Below the pieces are notes generated by a model, which saw only the letters and a list, made by a program, of their open reading frames with translations, was not told where the DNA came from and made no database searches. Shown in pieces: positions 1-5,946 of a stretch of 13,604 bases of DNA. Source of the DNA: Acidobacteriota bacterium. Lineage in GTDB: Bacteria; Acidobacteriota; Blastocatellia; Pyrinomonadales; Pyrinomonadaceae. The stretch is taken from positions 1-13,604 of the forward strand of contig QHXE01000499.1 of the NCBI GenBank assembly GCA_003222835.1, written 5' to 3'. The first letter of the stretch is position 1. Each line of letters begins with the position of its first letter. A program made the position numbers and the translations under genes.

Positions 1-311
1 CACTGAGCGTCAAATTCGCTGAGAACGTCTATTACGGTTTCTGGTTTGCGCCTGAATTCGAACTGATGCGCAAAATGCTGGACGAAATGCAGAAGCCAGT
101 GAACGGCGAGGTGCGACTGAAGCTTTATCGCGGCAATGTAATAGTCGTCGGCCGGCGTTCGCCGAATTCGTTGTACGACGAGCGTGTCGCGACGTTCGAA
201 GCGGACACGGTTTACAATCAGCGCGATGCCGAAGGCTTCATCAAGCTGAATGCATTGCGGCTTAGGTTAAGAGGTGGTCATGGGCGAGCGGGGGTAAACC
301 ACCCTTCCTGA
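1..311 (+). CDS. argG: Argininosuccinate synthase, C-terminal 102 residues (5' end outside window)
   Basis: ArgG joins citrulline and aspartate using ATP to make argininosuccinate, the penultimate step of arginine synthesis in the cytoplasm. Only the C-terminal part is visible, read in frame from position 3. It shows the family's conserved tail: the segment with [15 protein letters not shown], then SPNSLYD, then [15 protein letters not shown] near the end. Family members normally stop within a few residues of that last motif. Here about a dozen extra residues ([12 protein letters not shown]) follow, and they are encoded by the left arm of the inverted repeat at 287-312, which also supplies the TGA stop. 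The gene heads an arginine cluster on the same strand. Identity is secure from the visible motifs. That the tail is repeat-derived is read directly from the sequence, and it probably has no function. Confidence 0.95.
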   Translation, partial: LSVKFAENVYYGFWFAPEFELMRKMLDEMQKPVNGEVRLKLYRGNVIVVGRRSPNSLYDERVATFEADTVYNQRDAEGFIKLNALRLRLRGGHGRAGVNHPS

Positions 312-382
312 CCATGAGATGTCTGAGGTTAGAGAGTGGGCTTAGGAATCTCTCAGGTCAGGAAGGGTGGCTTGCCCCCGCT
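287..382. repeat. Inverted repeat, GGAAGGGTGG...CCCCCGCT family, copy 1
   Basis: The arms at 287-312 and 357-382 are 26 nt each and pair with only two mismatches across a 44-nt loop. The core arm reads GGAAGGGTGGCTTGCCCCCG. The same arms, also inverted, occur at 12677-12748. Both copies are preceded by the identical 12-mer AATCTCTCAGGT (347-358 and 12663-12674), so a longer unit was copied. The left arm runs through the 3' end of argG. The right arm reaches to within 18 nt of the ATG at 400. No transposase lies between the arms. It is a MITE- or REP-like element that could fold as a terminator or mRNA-stabilising hairpin. Confidence 0.9.
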
Positions 383-399
383 CGGCGGTTAGAGAAATC

Positions 400-1482
400 A
401 TGGAAGGAACAATCAGCGTCGTTGAAGTGGATAAGATCGGATCGGCGACTTCGCCGCTCAATCTCTCACGGAGCTTGAGCGTGGTCGGCAAAAACGGCGC
501 GGCGCGCGCTGGCGACGTAGTCGTGGTGCGCGTGCTAACGGACAATGCCACTTACAACCTGCTGGAACTACCGACGGGCCGGCTGGCGAAAGTAAACCCA
601 GGCGATCTGATTGTAGGCGTGTTGGGACGAAGACGCGCGCTGAAAGGTTTTGTCGGAGATGTGCCCACGACGGTGGAGAAGGGTGATGAACTTCATCTGT
701 TGAATCTCGGTGGTGTGATCGGGAGTTGCAGCGGCCATCATTCGAGCCTCGACGACGCGATCAAAGTTGAAGTAATTGGTTTGGCTTGTAACGGTGGAGG
801 CGCTGTGCGAAACATCGCTGATGTTGGTCTGTCTCTGCGCGAGACGCTGGGACAAACCGCGCCACTGGTTGTAATCGCGGGCGCGTGCATGAACAGCGGC
901 AAGACTTACGCGGCGACGGAGATAATTCAACAGGGAACGCGCGCCGGGTTGCGCGTGGCGGCGGCGAAGCTGTCGGGCATCGCTTGCTTGCGCGACACTC
1001 TGAACATGGCCGATCACGGGGCCATTGCGACGGCGAGTTTTCTCGATTGCGGCTTGCCTTCGACTGTGGGCGTGGGCGATCTCGCGCCCGTGGCGAAGGC
1101 AATCATCGCGCGGCTCAACGAGAGCGCGCCCGATTTGATCGTAATCGAACTTGGCGATGGAATTCTTGGCGGCTATTCGGTTGAATCAGTCTTTGAGGAT
1201 GAAGAGTTTCTTGAAGCAACCGCAACGCTCGTGTTTTGCGCATCGGATTACGTTGGCGCCTGGGGCGGCATCGAGTTGTTTCGTCGCCGCGGGATCAAAG
1301 TTGATCTGGTTGCCGGTTCGGTTACTGATTCGAAGATGGGCGAAGATTATATTCAAAACGAATTCGGCGTTCCCGCGGCGAATGCGAGACGAAATGGGTC
1401 GAAGTTGTTCGAGATAGTCAAAGACAAAGTTTCAGGTTTCAAGTCTCAGGTTTCAAGTTCGCGATTAGTGGCGAGCGAGTGA
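400..1482 (+). CDS. P-loop NTPase of unknown function inside the arginine cluster
   Basis: I do not recognise a named family. The 360-residue protein has a beta-rich N-terminal part (about residues 1-130, with a GDLIVGVLGRR stretch). A nucleotide-binding domain follows, with a Walker A motif GACMNSGKT at 161-169, a KLSG motif at 190-193 and an acidic, glycine-rich strand IELGDGILGGYS near 249-260. P-loop followed by K-x-x-G and then an acidic-glycine strand resembles the dethiobiotin synthetase/CobQ-MobB class. That is fold-level inference only. I chose ATG 400 because the in-frame GTG at 367 lies inside the repeat arm. The ribosome-binding site is weak. It sits between argG and argC on the same strand, so a role tied to arginine or amino-acid metabolism is possible but unproven. 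The last 17 or so residues (from VSGFKSQ) are encoded by the next repeat and look like an accidental extension. Confidence 0.85.
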   Translation: MEGTISVVEVDKIGSATSPLNLSRSLSVVGKNGAARAGDVVVVRVLTDNATYNLLELPTGRLAKVNPGDLIVGVLGRRRALKGFVGDVPTTVEKGDELHLLNLGGVIGSCSGHHSSLDDAIKVEVIGLACNGGGAVRNIADVGLSLRETLGQTAPLVVIAGACMNSGKTYAATEIIQQGTRAGLRVAAAKLSGIACLRDTLNMADHGAIATASFLDCGLPSTVGVGDLAPVAKAIIARLNESAPDLIVIELGDGILGGYSVESVFEDEEFLEATATLVFCASDYVGAWGGIELFRRRGIKVDLVAGSVTDSKMGEDYIQNEFGVPAANARRNGSKLFEIVKDKVSGFKSQVSSSRLVASE

Positions 1483-1515
1483 GATGCGACGAACCTGAAA
1501 CTTGAAACCTGAAAC
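1429..1515. repeat. Inverted repeat of GTTTCAGGTTTCAAG units
   Basis: The arms at 1429-1450 and 1494-1515 pair over 22 nt with one mismatch. Each arm is itself built from repeated TTTCAGG/TTTCAAG units. The left arm is translated as the C-terminal tail of the P-loop protein. The right arm ends directly at the ATG of argC (1516), so it occupies the place where a Shine-Dalgarno would be, and none is visible. It could fold into a hairpin that affects argC translation, which is inference. Confidence 0.85.
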
Positions 1516-2544
1516 ATGAAACTAAGGCTCGCGATCTTCGGCGGCTCGGGCTACGGCGGTTCGGAACTGCTGCGCATTCTATTGTTGCATCCGAACGCCG
1601 AGATCAGATTCGTCACTGCGAACGAGCATGCAGGCAAAGCCGTAAGCGAAGTCCATCGCAACCTTCTTGGTCTCACTAATCTTCGATTCATGAAAGCGCC
1701 GGAGGATCTTGAAAGTCTCGCGAACCTCGATTGCGTTTTTCTCGCGCTGCCTCACGGACAGGCCATGGAGATTGCGCCGAAAGTTCCAGCGAACGTGAAA
1801 GTAATCGATCTGTCGGGCGATTTTCGTTTGCGGGACGCGAGTGTGTTCGCGCTGCACTATGGGCGTGAGCATTCGGCAATGGATGCGCAGTCACAGTTTG
1901 TTTACGGCCTGACTGAAACAAATCGCGAAGTGATTAAGACCTCGCGGTGTGTGGCAAATCCCGGATGTTTTGCGACGGCGACGCTGCTGGGTCTTGCGCC
2001 ACTGGTCGCAAACAACCTGCTGAGCTGTCGGGTAATCGTCGATGCGAAGACTGGATCGTCCGGCTCCGGCGCCAAGCCCGCAGCGAATACCCATCATCCA
2101 CAGCGAAGTAATTCTTTTTATGCTTACAAGCCCTTCACGCATCAACATGTGCCGGAGATCGAACAGGAACTTAAGAGCATCGGCGACTGGAGTAACGAAC
2201 TGATCTTCATGACGCACTCATTGCCGGTTTCACGTGGCATCTTTGCTTCGATTTACACGGAAACCAAGCGCGAGATCAGCGCCGCCGAGGCGCGCGCAAT
2301 GTTTGCGGATTTCTATCGCGATTCATTCTTCGTGCGATTGGTCGATGGCTCGCCGGATATCAATTGGGTCAAGACGACGAACTTCTGCGACGTTGGTTTT
2401 GCTGCGCGCGGACGACAACTCGTAGTCTTTACAGCGCTCGATAATCTAGTCAAAGGCGCCGCGGGACAGGCGGTGGAGAACATGAATTTGATGTTTGGGT
2501 TGGATGAGAAAACGGGATTGATGCTGACGGGCTCGAATCCGTGA
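1516..2544 (+). CDS. argC: N-acetyl-gamma-glutamyl-phosphate reductase
   Basis: ArgC reduces N-acyl-glutamyl phosphate to the semialdehyde with NADPH, the third step of arginine synthesis. The 342-residue length is normal for the family. The N-terminus carries the dinucleotide-binding loop FGGSGYGGSELLR (residues 8-20). The catalytic cysteine is Cys151 in VANPGCFATA. The SGSGAKP segment (182-188) and the HQHVPEIEQEL segment with its active-site histidines (about 209-219) follow, then the HSLPVSRGI motif (234-242). The reading frame is intact throughout, unlike argD and argB downstream. The start is immediately after a repeat arm and has no clear Shine-Dalgarno, so translation may depend on the upstream gene. 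If the pathway uses succinylated intermediates (see argF'), the substrate would be the N-succinyl analogue. Confidence 0.96.
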   Translation: MKLRLAIFGGSGYGGSELLRILLLHPNAEIRFVTANEHAGKAVSEVHRNLLGLTNLRFMKAPEDLESLANLDCVFLALPHGQAMEIAPKVPANVKVIDLSGDFRLRDASVFALHYGREHSAMDAQSQFVYGLTETNREVIKTSRCVANPGCFATATLLGLAPLVANNLLSCRVIVDAKTGSSGSGAKPAANTHHPQRSNSFYAYKPFTHQHVPEIEQELKSIGDWSNELIFMTHSLPVSRGIFASIYTETKREISAAEARAMFADFYRDSFFVRLVDGSPDINWVKTTNFCDVGFAARGRQLVVFTALDNLVKGAAGQAVENMNLMFGLDEKTGLMLTGSNP

Positions 2545-2552
2545 CGGAATTA

Positions 2553-2625
2553 ACCACAGAGGACACAGAGAGGAACAGATGAAAATTGGATTGGTTTCGT
2601 TGTGATCCTCTGTGTCCTCTGTGGT
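2553..2625. repeat. Inverted repeat, ACCACAGAGGACACAGAG family
   Basis: Perfect 18-bp arms at 2553-2570 and 2608-2625 are separated by 37 nt. The motif CTCTGTGTCCTCTGTGGT belongs to an intergenic repeat type that I recall from several environmental phyla. It fills the gap between argC (ends 2544) and argD (starts 2634). Confidence 0.9.
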
Positions 2626-2627
2626 GA
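2623..2627 (+). promoter_or_regulatory. Ribosome-binding site of argD made from repeat sequence
   Basis: GGTGA matches the 3' part of the full Shine-Dalgarno (GGAGGTGA) and sits 6 nt before the ATG at 2634. The first three bases belong to the right arm of the 2553-2625 inverted repeat. The repeat therefore appears to supply the ribosome-binding site, and base-pairing of the arms would hide it. Confidence 0.5.
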
Positions 2628-2633
2628 AAATAT

Positions 2634-3762
2634 ATGCCAACCGCAATCAAGCAAGACTTCGACGAGACAGCCGCGATTGAAGAGCGTTTTCAACTCGCGA
2701 CATACAAAAAGATGCCGATCATTGCTGAGCGCGGCGAGGGTGTCTGGATCTATGCCCGCAACGGCGATCGCTATCTAGATCTTTATGGCGGGCACGCAGT
2801 AGCGGGAACTGGTCATTGCCATCCACATGTCGTGAAGGCAATCAGAGAACAGACTGAGAAGTTGCTGTTCTATTCCAATCTGGTTTATTCGGAAGCACGC
2901 GCCCGCGCGGCGGAGAAGTTGGTGTCGATTGCGCCGTCTTTATTGACGAAAGCGTTCTTTTGTAACTCAGGAACCGAGGCAAACGAGAATGCGATGCGCA
3001 TGGCGCGTATGGTGACAGGGCGCGAGAAGATCATAACTTTCAGCGGCGGGTTTCATGGACGCACGTCCGATGCGATCAGCGCGACCTTTCTGGGCAAGTA
3101 TCGAGAGATCGGAAAACCAAACGTTCCGGGTCATCTAAGAGCGGAATTCGGTGTAATTGATTCGGTGCGCGCGGTTGCTGATGATTCTGTCGCGGCGGTT
3201 ATGCTCGAACCGATTCAATCGATGGCGGGCGTGCGCATGACTGAGCCTGCTTTCTATCGGCAGTTGCGCGAACTTTGCGACGAAGGCGGCATCATTTTGA
3301 TCTACGACGGATGGAATTGTGCCGGACATTATCACCCTGGCGAAATCATTGGGCAGTGGCATTCCCGTGGGCGCGTGTCTGGTAACTGAGAAGATCGCTT
3401 CGCATATCAAGGAAAACGATCTTGGCACAACATTCGGCGGCGGCATGGTTGCTATGGCTGCGGTAACAGCGACGTTGGAAGCGATTGAGAATGATGGCAT
3501 GCTTGAAAACGTTCGCGTGGTCGAATCGTATCTGCGCGAGCGTTTGAAAGAAGTCGAACAAGTTGCGAACGTGCGGGGCCGCGGATTCTTGCTGGGGCTC
3601 GAGTTTGTGGACAAAGCGAAACCGATTCATGAAGCGCTTGTCGAACACAAGATCATTACGGGAACGTCGAGCGATGCAAACGTGCTGAGACTATTACCGC
3701 CGCTATGTTTGAAGAAAGCGGAAGTTGATCTGTTTATCGAATCGTTGCGGAAGGTTATTTGA
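2634..3762 (+). pseudogene. argD: Acetylornithine aminotransferase, broken by an internal out-of-frame deletion
   Basis: ArgD is a PLP-dependent aminotransferase that makes N-acylornithine from the semialdehyde produced by ArgC. The first frame (2634-3308, 225 residues) carries the class-III start, the YGGHAVAGTGHCHP region and FFCNSGTEANENAMRMAR, up to GGIILIYD, whose Asp contacts the PLP ring nitrogen. The frame then changes. From 3310 a second frame reads DGIVPDIITLAKSLGSGIP, with the Schiff-base lysine in TLAK, and runs in good condition to the stop at 3762. Missing between Asp (3306-3308) and DGIVPD is the family's EVQTGxGRTGxxFAxEH segment, about 17 residues. One base (3309) remains in its place, so the loss is 3n-1, about 50 nt. 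Adding the missing residues gives about 392, a normal ArgD length. A simple ribosomal frameshift could not restore the lost core. The left frame terminates at 3389. The break is either a recent mutation or an assembly error. Confidence 0.9.
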
Positions 3763-3764
3763 TC

Positions 3765-3813
3765 CTTTGCGTCTTTGCGGCTTGGCGAGAAATATTTCAC
3801 GCAAAGCGCAAAG
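3765..3813. repeat. Inverted repeat, CTTTGCG family, between argD and argF'
   Basis: The left arm CTTTGCGTCTTTGCG (from 3765) pairs with CGCAAAGCGCAAAG (3800-3813), with a one-base bulge, across a short loop. It begins 2 nt after the argD stop. The following GCCGCAGATTGCGCGGA stretch (from about 3840) looks like part of another common intergenic repeat type. The ATG at 3775 lies inside this repeat and is unlikely to be the argF' start. Confidence 0.8.
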
Positions 3814-3834
3814 AACAACCGATCGCGCAGAAGT

Positions 3835-3839
3835 AGGAG
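3835..3839 (+). promoter_or_regulatory. Ribosome-binding site that fixes a TTG start for argF'
   Basis: AGGAG is followed by a 7-nt spacer and TTG at 3847. This spacing is ideal. The resulting N-terminus (MRGDFLNTAGYTRDEI) lines up with the N-terminus of known N-acetylornithine carbamoyltransferases (MSLKHFLNTQDW-type). The upstream ATG at 3775 would add 24 basic, repeat-encoded residues. Confidence 0.75.
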
Positions 3840-3846
3840 CCGCAGA

Positions 3847-4851
3847 TTGCGCGGAGATTTTCTAAATACTGCTGGTTACACGCGCGATGAAATCGAGGAG
3901 CCGATTCAATCGGCGCTTCGATTCAAGAGTGGCGCGGATCGTTCAAGACCGCTCGCTGGCCGGTGCGTGGCGCTCGTTTTTTTCAATCCGAGTTTGCGCA
4001 CGCGTGCGTCGATGCAGGTTGGCGTTTATGAGTTGGGTGGCAACGCAGTTGTGCTCGAGCCTGGGGATACCAGCTGGACTCTGGAGCATCGCGAAGGCGC
4101 GGTGATGGATGGTGACAAGACTGAGCATGTCGCTGAGTTCGTGCGCGTGCTGGGTCGATATTGTGCGGCGATTGGCTTGCGAACGTTTGCCGCCTTGAAA
4201 GATTGGTCAGCAGAGCGAACGGATCCGATCCTCAACGCGTTCGCGAAATATTCAGACGTTCCGATTATTAATCTCGAATCGGCCATGCATCATCCGTGTC
4301 AGGCGTTGGCCGACATGATGACGATTCGAGAGCAGCTTGGCGAAGATCGCAAGAAAGTCTTGCTGACTTGGGCATGGCATCCGAAGCCTCTGCCCATGGC
4401 GGTGCCGAATAGTTTTGCGCTGGCGGCGGCGCAGATGGGACACGATCTGACAATCGCGCATCCGCCTGGATACGAGTTGGATGATGAGCTGATGGAAGAG
4501 ATTAGGAGGCAGGCGGCAGAGGCAGGAGGCAGCATTGCGGTAGAGCATCATGTTGATAAAGCGTTCGATGGCGTTGAGGTAGTTTACGCGAAGAGCTGGG
4601 GTGGCCAGAGCTTCTACGGGTTGCCCGAGAAAGATATTTCCACGCGCGCGCAGTATCGTAGCAAATGGATTGTGGACGAGCAGAAGATGGCGCGAACGAA
4701 CAACGCGATTTTCATGCATTGTCTGCCGGTGCGGCGAAACGTGATCGTGACTGACGGGGTAATTGATTCAGCGTCGTCAGTGGTAATCGATGAGGCTGAG
4801 AATCGGCTGCATATTCAAAAGGCGATTTTGGCAAAGTTGCTGTCGGGGTAA
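3847..4851 (+). CDS. argF': N-acyl-L-ornithine carbamoyltransferase (acetyl- or succinyl-specific)
   Basis: This enzyme transfers a carbamoyl group to N-acylornithine, giving N-acylcitrulline. It belongs to the special family of Xanthomonas and Bacteroides rather than to ordinary ArgF. With the TTG start it has 334 residues, close to the Xanthomonas enzyme. Visible motifs are FFNPSLRTRAS (carbamoyl-phosphate site, about 46-55), SWTLEH (76-81), VMDGDKTEH (86-94), HHPCQALAD (148-156), TWAWHPKPLP (174-183), AKSWGG (248-253), HCLPVRRN (291-298) and the tail IDEAENRLHIQKAI. At the specificity position the acetyl-type enzyme has Glu92 and the Bacteroides succinyl-type enzyme has Pro90. Here it is Thr92. 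The residue matching the carboxylated Lys302 of Xanthomonas is Ile300, as in Bacteroides. Succinylornithine is therefore a serious possibility as substrate. The gene is intact, although its neighbours argD and argB are broken. Confidence 0.92.
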   Translation: MRGDFLNTAGYTRDEIEEPIQSALRFKSGADRSRPLAGRCVALVFFNPSLRTRASMQVGVYELGGNAVVLEPGDTSWTLEHREGAVMDGDKTEHVAEFVRVLGRYCAAIGLRTFAALKDWSAERTDPILNAFAKYSDVPIINLESAMHHPCQALADMMTIREQLGEDRKKVLLTWAWHPKPLPMAVPNSFALAAAQMGHDLTIAHPPGYELDDELMEEIRRQAAEAGGSIAVEHHVDKAFDGVEVVYAKSWGGQSFYGLPEKDISTRAQYRSKWIVDEQKMARTNNAIFMHCLPVRRNVIVTDGVIDSASSVVIDEAENRLHIQKAILAKLLSG

Positions 4852-4892
4852 TTTCACGCAAGGGCGCACCGAACAAGGAGATTCCAGATTTC

Positions 4893-4980
4893 AGACCAAA
4901 GACAAAGACCAAGACAAAGCCCAGAGACCAAAGACAAAGCCCAGAGACCAAAGACAAAGCCCAGAGACTAAAGACCAAAG
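4893..4980. repeat. Tandem repeat, 20-bp period, before argB
   Basis: The unit CCAGAGACCAAAGACAAAGC is repeated head-to-tail. Units at 4921-4940 and 4941-4960 are identical. The unit at 4961-4980 has a few changes, and a degenerate unit precedes them from about 4893. The array has a purine-rich top strand and fills the argF'-argB gap, ending 3 nt before the argB ATG. AAAGGA at 4977-4982 is the only Shine-Dalgarno-like string and is too close to the ATG to be convincing. Such arrays can change copy number by slippage. Confidence 0.9.
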
Positions 4981-4983
4981 GAC

Positions 4984-5798
4984 ATGACCGACACTACCGA
5001 AGTTGGCAATCAGTTGCGACTTGATCTTCTGCGCGAGGCGCTGCCTTACATCCAGCGCTTCAAAGGCAAGACATTCGTCGTCAAATGTTCCGGCAAAGTC
5101 ACCGAAGATCACGAAAGCCTGATTTCGTTGGCGGAAGAACTTGCTTTGGTGCATCAAGTCGGTATTCGGGTTTGTGTCGTGCACGGCGGCGGAAAACAGC
5201 TAAGCGATCTTGCTCAGAAGATGGGTGTCGAACAGACCATCATCGAGGGCCGACGCGTCACCGATGACGAGACGCTGGAGATGGCCAAGATGATCTTCGC
5301 CGGGAAAATCAACACTGACATTCTGGCCGCGCTTCGCCATCGTGGCGTCGAGGCAGTAGGCCTGTCCGGCATCGATGGCAACATCGTTCACGCCGAGCGT
5401 CGTCCGCCAAAAGAGATCGTAAATCGCGAAACCGGCGAGAGCGAACGCGTTGACTTTGGCCACGTGGGCGATATTCTGGAAATCAACGCCAGGCTGTTGA
5501 TGGCGAGATCGCGATTCAGCTCAAAGCTGAGAAGTTGGTTTTGCTCTCTGATGTAGATGGAATTTTCCTGCGCGCCGGCGAGCCGCAAACAAAACTGTCG
5601 CGGCTTACGGCCGACGAAGCGGAAGCGCTGATCGAGAAGGGAAGCGCGAGCGGTGGAATGATCCCGAAGCTGCAGAGCATCGTTGAGCTGTTGCGGCGGG
5701 GCGTGAAGAGCGCGCACATCATCAACGGCAATTCACGTAATGCTCTATTAGCCGAAGTTTTCACGGACAAAGGCACCGGCACAATGATCGTTGCTTAA
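4984..5798 (+). pseudogene. argB: Acetylglutamate kinase, broken by an internal out-of-frame deletion
   Basis: ArgB phosphorylates N-acylglutamate, the committed step of arginine synthesis. The first frame (4984-5490) carries the N-terminal strand FVVKCSGKV (family usually K-x-G-G), VVHGGGKQ, EGRRVTDDETLE, GKINTDIL, AVGLSGIDG and VDFGHVGDILEINA. The frame then shifts. From 5493 the second frame reads AVDGEIAIQLKAEKLVLLSD, the VDGIF motif and SGGMIPKLQ with its conserved lysine, and ends at 5798. Missing is the segment between the two halves that normally holds the GYIPVV strand and the YNINAD motif that binds substrate. I estimate about 30 residues, with two bases left in their place (loss of 3n-2, about 90 nt). 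The sum gives about 300 residues, normal for ArgB. Codons just before the break (INA) resemble the lost NINAD, so deletion between short direct repeats is plausible. An assembly error is the alternative. Confidence 0.9.
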
Positions 5799-5822
5799 CC
5801 TCAGTTGCGTTTCGCTGGGTCT

Positions 5823-5938
5823 CCTCTCCCTTTGGGAGAGGGATGGGGTACGGGCATAGCAGCGTGGCACAAAAAGAGAGTAGTTTTAAAGCTTCTGTCG
5901 CTAGGCCCTCACCCCAACCCTCTCCCAAGGGGAGAGGG
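5823..5938. repeat. Inverted repeat, CCTCTCCCTTTGGGAGAGG family, copy 1
   Basis: The left arm (5823-5855) and right arm (5906-5938) are imperfect inverted copies. Each also contains its own short palindrome (CCTCTCCC/GGGAGAGG). The element sits between the converging argB (+) and aspartyl protease (-) genes, where such hairpins could end transcription from both sides. The same family recurs at 7646-7800. The CCCTCACCC-AACCCTCTCCC type is widespread in bacterial intergenic DNA. Confidence 0.9.
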
Positions 5939-5946
5939 AGCTCGAT

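Noticed and set aside
287..382. Insertion sequence with terminal inverted repeats
   Set aside because: The space between the arms is only 44 nt and encodes nothing. The same holds for the other inverted repeats, so they are at most non-autonomous elements.
367..399. GTG start at 367 for the P-loop gene
   Set aside because: It lies inside a repeat arm. The ATG at 400 begins just after the repeat and gives a more natural N-terminus.
568..1102. Long open frames on the minus strand opposite the P-loop gene
   Set aside because: Their protein sequences are low-quality, Arg/Ser-rich strings without motifs, and the plus-strand frame carries a Walker A motif. They are shadows of biased codon use.
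3135..4719. Minus-strand open frames opposite argD and argF' (such as 3135-3614 and 4252-4719)
   Set aside because: The plus strand encodes recognisable enzymes throughout, and the antisense translations show no domain features or ribosome-binding sites.
4893..4980. CRISPR-like array
   Set aside because: The 20-bp units are directly adjacent, with no unique spacers, and no cas gene is present.
3290..5520. Programmed ribosomal frameshifting to rescue argD and argB
   Set aside because: A frameshift could join the two frames, but conserved catalytic segments of about 17 and 30 residues are absent from the DNA, and no slippery site with a stimulator is evident.
1..5798. LysW-type (amino-group carrier) arginine/lysine pathway
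   Set aside because: No small acidic LysW-like carrier gene is present, and the argF' homologue fits the N-acylornithine route.
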